The notes below the pieces were generated by a model. It did not search any database. It was not told the origin of the DNA and saw only the letters and a list, made by a program, of their open reading frames with translations. Source: Lysobacterales bacterium (lineage in GTDB: Bacteria > Pseudomonadota > Gammaproteobacteria > Xanthomonadales > SZUA-36). From it: a DNA stretch of 5,844 nucleotides. Each line of letters starts with the position of its first letter. Positions within the stretch are counted from its first letter, which is position 1. The position numbers and the translations under genes were made by a program. The stretch lies in contig JAPHSB010000243.1 in the NCBI GenBank assembly GCA_026193295.1, forward strand, positions 1 through 5,844. Reading direction: 5' to 3'. This document shows, in pieces, positions 1 through 5,721 of the stretch.

Positions 1-936
1 CGGCGGGATCTCGATCGGAAAGATGTTGATCCGGTAGTACAGGTCGTCGCGAAACTCCCCGTCAGTGACCATGCCTTCGAGGTCCTTGTTGGTGGCGGTG
101 ATCAGGCGGATGTCCACTTTCTGGGTACGGGTATCGCCGACCGCTTTGAACTCGCGTTCCTCGATGAAGCGCAGCAGCTTGGCCTGGGTGGAAAGCGTGA
201 TGTTGCCAATCTCGTCAAGAAACAGGGTGCCGCCGTCAGCCGTTTCGAACAGGCCTTTCTTGTTGACGATGGCACCGGTGAACGAACCCTTGACGTGCCC
301 GAACAGCTCGCTTTCCAGCAGGCTTTCGCTGAGCGAGGTGCAATCGACCGGCACGAAAGGGTGGTCCTTGCGCAGACTGTTGTAGTGAATCGCGCGGGCG
401 ATCAGTTCCTTGCCGGTGCCGCTCTCGCCCCGCAGCATAACCGTGCTGTTGGTCGGCGCACAGCGCGCCACCAGGCGGAACACGGTTTGCATCGCCTGGC
501 TGGTGCCAATGATGTTCTCGAAGCGATAAGCCGGGCCACCGTTACCGTCCATATCGGCTGCGCCCTGCAGCGTTGCCCGGCGATCAAACGCCCTGGCGAC
601 GGCCATTTCCAGCTGATCCGGTTCGAACGGCTTGGGCAGGTAATCCAGCGCGCCCAGTTTCATGGCCTTGACCGCGGTGCCGATCTCGTGCAACCCGGTA
701 ACCATGATGATGTCGATATCGGGCCGTGCCTCCTTGACCCGCCGCAGCACCTCGATGCCATCCATCTTCGGCATCTTGATGTCCAGTATCACTACGTCGT
801 AATCGCCCGCGTTGACCTTGGCCAGCGCCTCCAGACCATCGTGGGCGACATCGACATCGTACTCGCCGCCCAGTATGCGCTGGCAGCTGCGGAGAACGAT
901 TTCCTCGTCGTCGACGAGCAGTATCCGACCTTTCAT
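1..936 (-). CDS. NtrC-family sigma-54-dependent response regulator (C-terminus beyond window)
   Basis: This is a cytoplasmic two-component response regulator that activates sigma-54 RNA polymerase. The visible 312 codons are open to the left edge, so the end of the AAA+ domain and the expected Fis-type DNA-binding helix-turn-helix are not seen. The receiver domain (residues 1-120) has the acidic pair D9/D10, phosphoacceptor D52 in ILDIKMP, T80 and K102 in LPKPF. The AAA+ domain starts near residue 139: Walker A GESGTGKE at 170-177, ESELFGH at 208-214, the sigma-54 contact loop as GSFTGA (217-222; most relatives have GAFTGA) and Walker B GGTLFLDE at 235-242. The ATG start at 936 overlaps the kinase stop as ATGA, with a GAGG ribosome site 10 nt upstream, which implies translational coupling. 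It is the obvious partner of the adjacent kinase. Family assignment is secure; its targets are unknown. Confidence 0.96.
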   Translation of the reverse strand, partial: MKGRILLVDDEEIVLRSCQRILGGEYDVDVAHDGLEALAKVNAGDYDVVILDIKMPKMDGIEVLRRVKEARPDIDIIMVTGLHEIGTAVKAMKLGALDYLPKPFEPDQLEMAVARAFDRRATLQGAADMDGNGGPAYRFENIIGTSQAMQTVFRLVARCAPTNSTVMLRGESGTGKELIARAIHYNSLRKDHPFVPVDCTSLSESLLESELFGHVKGSFTGAIVNKKGLFETADGGTLFLDEIGNITLSTQAKLLRFIEEREFKAVGDTRTQKVDIRLITATNKDLEGMVTDGEFRDDLYYRINIFPIEIPP

Positions 937-2549
937 GTTTCGCGTGCCTCGCCGGGGCTACCTTGCAGGGGAAGGTAAATCCGAAATTCGGTGCCTTCCC
1001 CGACCGTACTTTCCACTTCGATCGTGCCGCCGTGGGCCTCTATGGTACCGTGACTTACCGACAATCCCAGCCCGGTGCCCTTGCCGACGCCCTTGGTGGT
1101 GAAAAAGGGATCGAAGATCTTCTGCAGGTTCTCCGGTGCGATGCCGCAACCGGTATCCGCGATGGTGATCTCCACCTTGGTATCCGGCGCTGCGCTCGAA
1201 GCGCTGCGACGATGATCTTCACGCAAGCGGGTACGGATCGTGATGCGGCCTCCTCCCTGGATGGAATGCCTGGCGTTCACCAGCATGTTCATTATCACTT
1301 GCTCGACCAGGTTGTCATCCATCCACACGGTCGGCAGCGCCGGATCCAGGTCCATGTTGATTTCGATGTCAGCCGCCTGCGCGGACTGGCTGACCAGTTG
1401 CACCGTTTTCTCGATCAGCTGGTTCAGGTCGGCGTAGCTCTTTTCCGGGGCTTTTTCACGGGCGAAGTCCAACAGCCGCCGAATGATACCCGCGCAACGC
1501 CGGGTCTCCTGGATTACCAGGTCCAGGTCTTCTGCCTCCGGACTGCCATCGGGGACCTGCTTGCGGACCAGGGTTGAAAAAGTCAGGACGCCAGTCAGGG
1601 GGTTGTTCAATTCGTGCGCGATGCCGGCCGCCAGCAGGCCAACCGAAGCGAGTTTTTCGCCGCGCGCGGCTTCCGCCTGCGCCACGTGCAGTTCGCGCGT
1701 CGCTTCCTCGACCTTCTGTTCCAAAGTGTGGCCCCATTCCTCCAATTCCACCCTCGAGCTGCGCAGGGCCTTCATCATGCTGTTGAACGCCTCGGCCAAT
1801 TGTCCGAACTCGTCGTGGCTGCGCACGGGGATCAGGTGCTCGAGATCCCCTGCGGCCAGACGGGCCGCACCGTCCTGGAGGTCGCTGAGCGGCTGGTAAA
1901 TCGCACTCTGCACCAGCAAACCAACCAGGACGGCTGCCAGCAACACGAAGCCCAGAGACAGCACCACCATGGTGATGGTGCTCTTGCGCATGGTCGCGTC
2001 AATCTGTTCGAGCGGGTAAACGATATCGAGCACGCCGAGCACAGCCTGATCCTCTGCGTGCGCGTGGCAGTTGCTGTTGGAACAGTTCGGCTCATTGCGG
2101 ATCACGGCTGTGCTGCCCAGCATGCGCTGGCCACGCTCGTCGGTGAAAATCCTGGGGCGGCCCACCATCGGGCTGGCCGCTCGAGATTCTTCGTCGAGAT
2201 GGCAGGCGAGGCAGGATTCGGCCTCCATGTCGATCATCTTGCCGATCTCGCCCGGCTTCGAAGAATGGACGACGGTGCCGTTCTTGCTCAGGATCCGGAC
2301 CCGGTCGATGTCTTGCTGGGCGCCGACGTCACCGATGATCCGGTCGACGTGGTGAGGTTGGTTCTGGAGCATGGCGAAGCGTGTGCTCTTGATCACCACC
2401 TCCGACAGCTGCGCCGCATGGCTGATGGCCTGCTGCAGCATTTGCTCGCGGCTGTTATGCACGACCATGAAGGTGAACAGCAACACGGCCAGGCTGAGTG
2501 CGATCACCAGGTAAAAACCGACCTTGAACCGGAGGCTGCGCCAAATCAC
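933..2549 (-). CDS. Membrane sensor histidine kinase with periplasmic dihaem-c sensor domain
   Basis: This 538-residue inner-membrane histidine kinase probably senses periplasmic redox state or a haem ligand. Transmembrane helix 1 spans about residues 11-30 and helix 2 about 191-213. The periplasmic loop between them carries two c-type haem attachment motifs: CLACH (113-117) and CSNSNCH (156-162, CX4CH form), the latter followed by HAH and LGVLDI. A HAMP domain (about 214-265), a short coiled coil, HisKA (about 298-365; H312 in AHELNNPL) and HATPase_c (about 409-527) follow. The ATPase boxes are N425, DTGCGI 465-470, FDPFFTTK 479-486 and GTGLGLS 491-497. All catalytic boxes are intact. The start is GTG, overlapping the hemY stop as GTGA, with a GGAGGG ribosome site at 2559-2564. 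The stop overlaps the regulator start. Kinase identity is certain; haem binding is inferred from the motifs and the export topology; the signal is unknown. Confidence 0.95.
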   Translation of the reverse strand: MIWRSLRFKVGFYLVIALSLAVLLFTFMVVHNSREQMLQQAISHAAQLSEVVIKSTRFAMLQNQPHHVDRIIGDVGAQQDIDRVRILSKNGTVVHSSKPGEIGKMIDMEAESCLACHLDEESRAASPMVGRPRIFTDERGQRMLGSTAVIRNEPNCSNSNCHAHAEDQAVLGVLDIVYPLEQIDATMRKSTITMVVLSLGFVLLAAVLVGLLVQSAIYQPLSDLQDGAARLAAGDLEHLIPVRSHDEFGQLAEAFNSMMKALRSSRVELEEWGHTLEQKVEEATRELHVAQAEAARGEKLASVGLLAAGIAHELNNPLTGVLTFSTLVRKQVPDGSPEAEDLDLVIQETRRCAGIIRRLLDFAREKAPEKSYADLNQLIEKTVQLVSQSAQAADIEINMDLDPALPTVWMDDNLVEQVIMNMLVNARHSIQGGGRITIRTRLREDHRRSASSAAPDTKVEITIADTGCGIAPENLQKIFDPFFTTKGVGKGTGLGLSVSHGTIEAHGGTIEVESTVGEGTEFRIYLPLQGSPGEARET

Positions 2550-3934
2550 GCCGGCGAACCCTCCGTGGCCGAATCCGGCAGCAGGGACCGGGCAGTCTTC
2601 ATTGCATTCAATACGCAGTCGTTCAGGCTGACGCCCCGGAACGCGTTGCCGGTCAACACGAGGCCGGGAAACTTCTGCAGTTCGGCGTCGATAACGCGCA
2701 GACGCTCGGCATGGCCGACAAGATACTGCGGTATGGCCTTCTGGTGACGGTAGATGCTGACAAACTCGGGATCGGCGGCGAGCCCCATGATGTCCTTCAG
2801 ATTTGCAAGAACACGGTCCAGAAGTTCTTCGTCAGGCAAGTCGGCCAGCTGCGGCTGACGCGCGCCGCCCACCATGGTTCGCAACAGCACCTTGCCGGCC
2901 GGCGCGCGGTTGGGAAAGACATTCGAGTCGACCACCGTGCCCAGGATGTCGCGTTTTTCCCGGGACGGGATCAGGAAGCCGAAGCCATCCAGGCCGGGTC
3001 CCATGCGTTCCCGGTCGAAACCCAGGCAGACGACAGCCAGAGCCGGGTAGGGAATGGCGCCGATCTGCCCGGCGATCGCGTCGGACAGGCCCTGCAGCAT
3101 CGGCGCCTGGGCATGGGCTGGAGCCGCCAGCACCACGCTGTCGAATTCTTCGGTGGACCCTGCCGCCAGGTGCAGCCCATAGCGCCCCTGCTCGAAGCTG
3201 ACGCCCGCGACCGCGGTCGCCAGCCGCAGGCGCTGGCCGAGCTGTCCGGCCAGCGTATCGGTCAGCTCCGACATGCCGCCCGCAAACGAAGTCAGCATGC
3301 CGCCCGGACCGGGGCCCGGTGTATCCTTCTTTCCGCTACGGCGGGCCTCCTTCTGCAGCTTTATCAGCCCCCGAATCAGACTGCCGTACTGGCTTTCCAC
3401 CTCGTGTATGCGGGGAAAGCAACTTTTCAGGCTCATGCGGGTGGCGTCGCCGGCGAACACCCCGGACGCCATTGGGTCGATCAGTTTTTCGAAGGCTTCA
3501 CGGCCGAGATGACGCGTGCCGAACTCGGCCAGGGTCTCATCGTCCTTGCCGCCGGGCCCGGTGAACACCTCGCCCACCACGCGCAGGCGACCGGGCCAGC
3601 TCAGCAGGCGGGATTTCAGGAATTGCGGCGGCTTCTCAGGCAGTTTGTGCAGTTCGCCTTCGCTGTAGACGTATCTTTTTTTCGCGGATTCGTCGCCACG
3701 CAGCGGGGACAAGCCGACTTCGGCGCAGAGTTCCAGCGTCCTGGGGCTCTTGTCGAGGAAGGCGTTGACGCCCCATTCGCACAGGTAGCCCTCCGGCACG
3801 GATTCGGTCTCGACCTTGCCGCCGGCGCGGTTGCCGCTCTCGAAGATCATGACCTCCGCAGCGGGGTCCCGCGCCAGGATCGCCTGGGCGGTCGCCAGTC
3901 CGGAAATCCCGGCGCCCACGATGCCTACTTTCAC
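2546..3934 (-). CDS. hemY: Protoporphyrinogen oxidase, HemY type (FAD flavoprotein)
   Basis: This 462-residue enzyme likely oxidises protoporphyrinogen IX to protoporphyrin IX, the penultimate step of protohaem synthesis, on the cytoplasmic face of the membrane. The N-terminal dinucleotide fold has GAGISG (7-12), an acidic residue E32 ending strand 2, and RAGGK (36-40). The family-typical SGVFAGDATRMS lies at 157-168 and GGMLTSFAGGMSEL at 211-224. The C-terminal FAD motif TGNAFRGVSLNDCV spans 428-441. Length fits HemY and not the short flavodoxin-like HemG or membrane HemJ. The start is GTG at 3934, chosen because the FAD motif follows at once and AAGGCGG lies 9 nt upstream (3944-3950). It is first in the operon and overlaps the kinase start by 4 nt. 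A generic amine-oxidase-family member or a coproporphyrinogen oxidase is possible but less likely. Its link with c-haem proteins suggests haem supply (inference). Confidence 0.93.
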   Translation of the reverse strand: MKVGIVGAGISGLATAQAILARDPAAEVMIFESGNRAGGKVETESVPEGYLCEWGVNAFLDKSPRTLELCAEVGLSPLRGDESAKKRYVYSEGELHKLPEKPPQFLKSRLLSWPGRLRVVGEVFTGPGGKDDETLAEFGTRHLGREAFEKLIDPMASGVFAGDATRMSLKSCFPRIHEVESQYGSLIRGLIKLQKEARRSGKKDTPGPGPGGMLTSFAGGMSELTDTLAGQLGQRLRLATAVAGVSFEQGRYGLHLAAGSTEEFDSVVLAAPAHAQAPMLQGLSDAIAGQIGAIPYPALAVVCLGFDRERMGPGLDGFGFLIPSREKRDILGTVVDSNVFPNRAPAGKVLLRTMVGGARQPQLADLPDEELLDRVLANLKDIMGLAADPEFVSIYRHQKAIPQYLVGHAERLRVIDAELQKFPGLVLTGNAFRGVSLNDCVLNAMKTARSLLPDSATEGSPA

Positions 3935-3943
3935 TACTACCCA

Positions 3944-3950
3944 CCGCCTT
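3944..3950 (-). promoter_or_regulatory. Ribosome binding site deciding the hemY GTG start
   Basis: On the minus strand this reads AAGGCGG, one mismatch from AAGGAGG, ending 9 nt before the GTG at 3934. No better in-frame ATG lies upstream, and the FAD-binding fold begins directly after the GTG, so this site supports the GTG start. Confidence 0.6.
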
Positions 3951-3967
3951 GCTAGTATTGATTCGGG

Positions 3968-3999
3968 ATTTTACCTTTTTCACGAGGCTGTCCTTTCAA
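3968..3999 (-). promoter_or_regulatory. Weak sigma-70-like promoter candidate upstream of hemY
   Basis: On the minus strand TTGAAA (3999-3994) resembles a -35 box and TAAAAT (3973-3968) a -10 box, each 5 of 6 to consensus. The spacer is 20 nt, well above the usual 16-18, so activity without help is doubtful. It would give a leader of roughly 25-30 nt for hemY and lies downstream of the sigma-54 candidate. Confidence 0.22.
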
Positions 4000-4018
4000 G
4001 AATTTGGTTTGGTTGACC

Positions 4019-4034
4019 TGCATCATGCCTGCCC
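4019..4034 (-). promoter_or_regulatory. Candidate sigma-54 (-24/-12) promoter for the hemY-kinase-regulator operon
   Basis: The minus strand reads GGGCAGGCATGATGCA from 4034 to 4019. Against the consensus TGGCACG-N4-TTGCA it keeps the invariant GG (4033-4032) and GC (4021-4020) with exactly 10 nt between them, and matches 9 of the 12 specified positions (CA after GG, a G, and TGCA at the -12 side). Predicted transcription would begin near 4008, giving a leader of about 74 nt to the hemY start. The third gene of this operon is a sigma-54 activator, so autoregulation is plausible. A bare GG-N10-GC match is common in GC-rich DNA, so this remains a prediction. Confidence 0.42.
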
Positions 4035-4054
4035 AGCGGGCGCGGGCTTAATTT

Positions 4055-4067
4055 TGAAAAGCTTTCA
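4055..4067. promoter_or_regulatory. Inverted repeat in the divergent intergenic region (possible operator)
   Basis: TGAAA-AGC-TTTCA is a perfect 5-3-5 inverted repeat in the 152-nt gap between hemY and the monohaem lipoprotein gene. It lies 19 nt before the lipoprotein start codon and about 50 nt upstream of the predicted sigma-54 transcription start of the other arm. It could bind a dimeric regulator affecting either arm, but its AT-rich content makes chance occurrence possible. Confidence 0.25.
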
Positions 4068-4072
4068 GACTT

Positions 4073-4078
4073 GGGAGA
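4073..4078 (+). promoter_or_regulatory. Ribosome binding site deciding the lipoprotein start
   Basis: GGGAGA lies 8 nt upstream of the ATG at 4087. The reading frame stays open upstream to about 3949, but the extra residues would put non-signal sequence ahead of the lipobox, so the downstream ATG is preferred. Confidence 0.65.
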
Positions 4079-4086
4079 CGTCGAAA

Positions 4087-4473
4087 ATGAGAAAGATCAG
4101 AACGTCAGCTGCAATTCTTCTGACCGCTGGCCTGCTGGGCGGATTGGCCGGCTGCACCGGCGAGGGAGCCGTCAGCTATGCCCGCGACGTCCAGCCCATA
4201 CTGCAGGCCAATTGCCTGTCCTGCCATCAGCAGGGCGGGGCCGGCTACGAGGCCAGTGGTTTCAGCATGGAGACTTACGGCGACCTGATGAAGGGAACCA
4301 GTGGCGGGGCGATGATCGTGCCTGGCGACAGCGCCGGCAGCAACCTGATCGTGCTGATGGAGGGTCGCGCCGATCCATCGATCAGCATGCCACACGGCAA
4401 GAGCGAACCCGTCAGCAAGGCGGATATCAACACGATCCGCAGATGGATCGACCAGGGCGCAAAGAAGAACTGA
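4087..4473 (+). CDS. Monohaem cytochrome c lipoprotein (PSCyt1-like domain)
   Basis: This 128-residue secreted lipoprotein binds one c-type haem and probably shuttles electrons in the periplasm or at the outer membrane. The N-terminus has MRK, a hydrophobic stretch and a lipobox LAGC with the lipidated cysteine at C23. Residue +2 is threonine, so retention in the inner membrane by an Asp signal is not expected. The haem site is CLSCH (43-47). The later VPGDSAGSNLI (78-88), SMPHG (100-104; M101 a likely axial ligand) and IRRWIDQGA (117-125) match the cytochrome c domain family known from planctomycetes (PF07635), as recalled without a search. The ATG at 4087 was chosen over upstream in-frame starts because it gives the signal sequence directly and has GGGAGA 8 nt upstream. 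It lies head-to-head with hemY and upstream of the decahaem gene. The partner is unknown. Confidence 0.9.
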   Translation: MRKIRTSAAILLTAGLLGGLAGCTGEGAVSYARDVQPILQANCLSCHQQGGAGYEASGFSMETYGDLMKGTSGGAMIVPGDSAGSNLIVLMEGRADPSISMPHGKSEPVSKADINTIRRWIDQGAKKN

Positions 4474-4520
4474 CGTTTGCCCGGCACGTCCTGGCCCTTG
4501 ACCACGTCATCGATTGAGCG

Positions 4521-4553
4521 CGAGCCGTGCCCGCACGGGGCGGCAGCGGCTCG
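4521..4553. terminator. GC-rich hairpin downstream of the lipoprotein gene (weak terminator candidate)
   Basis: CGAGCCG (4521-4527) pairs perfectly with CGGCTCG (4547-4553), and a nested alternative pairs CCGTG with CACGG around a CCCG loop (4525-4538). It begins 47 nt after the lipoprotein stop. No run of T follows on the plus strand and none flanks it on the minus strand, so it is not a classical intrinsic terminator. It may instead be an RNA stability or attenuation structure. Confidence 0.3.
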
Positions 4554-4574
4554 GTTCGCCGTGTTTCAAAAAGG

Positions 4575-4605
4575 TTCAACAGATGACATGAATCATGTTT
4601 AAAAT
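4575..4605 (+). promoter_or_regulatory. Candidate promoter for the decahaem cytochrome gene
   Basis: TAAAAT at 4600-4605 is 5 of 6 to the -10 consensus. The only upstream -35-like hexamer, TTCAAC (4575-4580), is poor and 19 nt away, which would suit a promoter that needs an activator. This AT-rich patch stands out from the GC-rich surroundings. Transcription from about 4612 would give a leader of nearly 90 nt before the ATG at 4699. Confidence 0.3.
4586..4598. promoter_or_regulatory. Inverted repeat ACATG-N3-CATGT, possible operator
   Basis: ACATG-AAT-CATGT is a perfect 5-3-5 inverted repeat placed between the -35-like and -10-like elements ahead of the decahaem gene. A dimeric repressor or activator binding here would directly affect polymerase. 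It does not match the FNR/ANR site TTGAT-N4-ATCAA. The regulator is unknown. Confidence 0.3.
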
Positions 4606-4698
4606 GCCCTCTGGTAATTACATTTGTCTGGGTTGCCCGACCGTTTCAAAAAAACCATTACAAGGGCGCCGGGGCAAACCATCAAAGTGAGCAGGTGC

Positions 4699-5691
4699 AT
4701 GCAACGATCCCCTGATATTGCTCGTTTTCTCAAGACAACTTCGCTAACGCTCGCCTTGCTTTTCGGATTCGGGGCAGCGGGGCCCGCAGGGGCAGCCGGC
4801 GATGAAGACACGGCTGACGAGCCGCAATACTCCAGGGGCGTCAAGCAGTGCATGGCCTGCCACAAGGAAGGCCGTGAAAAACCCGCACACGAAGTGTTTT
4901 TCACCACCATGGGCATCACGGGCGACCCCAGCTCACCGTTCGCTGAGGGCAACCACGATTGCGAGGCCTGCCACGGCCCCAGTGCGCACCACATCAGGAA
5001 GCAGAAGGATGGTACCCGCCTGCCGCCAACCGTGACCTTCAGCGACAAGGAACCGGTGGAGACGCAGAACGCGGCTTGCATGTCCTGCCACACCGACGCC
5101 GGCCGCTTTCACTGGCCGGGCAGCACGCATGATCTCGAGGCTGTCGCCTGCGTGGACTGCCACGATGTGCACGCAGCCAATGACCCGGTCCTCGCGCTGG
5201 AGACTCAGCCCGAGGTTTGTTACCAGTGCCACCAGGAGCAGCGCGCCCAGTTCCTGCGCCAGTCCAGGCACCCGGTCCAGGGCTCGACGGCCTCCCTCTC
5301 GCATGTCGGCTTGCTGGGCTGCACGGACTGCCACCAACCGCATGGCGGACCGGGGCCCGCGAACCTGATCCGCAACACCATCAATGAGCAGTGCTATGAC
5401 TGCCATGCCGAGAAGCGCGGCCCCTTCCTGTGGGAGCACGCGCCAGTACAGGAAGACTGCAGCAACTGCCACGTGCCGCACGGCTCGAACTACGAGAACC
5501 TGCTGGTCGCCCGCCAGCCGTATCTCTGTCAGCAGTGCCACCTCGGGAATTTCCACGTCAGCGCGGTCTATAGCGGCTCCGGCCTGCCCCCCGAGGGGCG
5601 TGACCAGCGGATGCTGGGCAAACAGTGCATGAACTGCCACGTGCAGGTTCACGGTTCCAACCACCCCGGCGGAATCACCCAGACGCGATGA
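4699..5691 (+). CDS. mtrA: Decahaem c-type cytochrome, MtrA/DmsE/PioA family
   Basis: This 330-residue exported protein carries ten haem attachment motifs, all CXXCH, at residues 51, 88, 127, 151, 174, 208, 232, 254, 277 and 310. Haem number and length match MtrA/DmsE, which form a haem wire inside an outer-membrane barrel and pass electrons between the periplasm and the cell exterior. Many further histidines (for example H64, H86, H144, H158, H191, H202, H247, H286, H318) can serve as second axial ligands. A signal peptide is clear: basic start, hydrophobic core about 14-27, cleavage near AGAAG (30-34). The ATG at 4699 fits this signal best; an in-frame GTG at 4687 and TTG at 4624 would lengthen it, and the ribosome site is weak (GTGAG or GCAGG). 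A further exported protein starts 30 nt downstream, as in mtrAB or pioAB operons. The direction of electron flow and the true substrate cannot be read from sequence. Confidence 0.93.
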   Translation: MQRSPDIARFLKTTSLTLALLFGFGAAGPAGAAGDEDTADEPQYSRGVKQCMACHKEGREKPAHEVFFTTMGITGDPSSPFAEGNHDCEACHGPSAHHIRKQKDGTRLPPTVTFSDKEPVETQNAACMSCHTDAGRFHWPGSTHDLEAVACVDCHDVHAANDPVLALETQPEVCYQCHQEQRAQFLRQSRHPVQGSTASLSHVGLLGCTDCHQPHGGPGPANLIRNTINEQCYDCHAEKRGPFLWEHAPVQEDCSNCHVPHGSNYENLLVARQPYLCQQCHLGNFHVSAVYSGSGLPPEGRDQRMLGKQCMNCHVQVHGSNHPGGITQTR

Positions 5692-5721
5692 ACCGCCCGG
5701 ACCAGTTGAGGAACTAACGCG

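Noticed and set aside
295..978. Plus-strand open frame opposite the response regulator
   Set aside because: The minus strand encodes a full receiver and AAA+ domain with all key residues; the plus frame is its shadow.
1614..3955. Long plus-strand open frames (1614-2747 and 2711-3955) opposite the kinase and hemY
   Set aside because: They are antisense to genes with intact catalytic motifs, show no recognisable domains and have the composition expected of shadow frames in GC-rich DNA.
4013..4054. Plus-strand TTGACC as a -35 box for the lipoprotein gene
   Set aside because: No -10-like hexamer lies at 16-18 nt; the nearest AT-rich hexamer (TAATTT) is 30 nt away.
4483..4497. GGCAC...GGC sequence after the lipoprotein gene as a sigma-54 promoter
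   Set aside because: The spacing between GG and GC is off by one and the -12 side lacks TTGCA.
4537..4550. GG-N10-GC match on the plus strand upstream of the decahaem gene
   Set aside because: Only the bare dinucleotides match; flanking bases do not fit the sigma-54 consensus and the site lies within the GC-rich hairpin.
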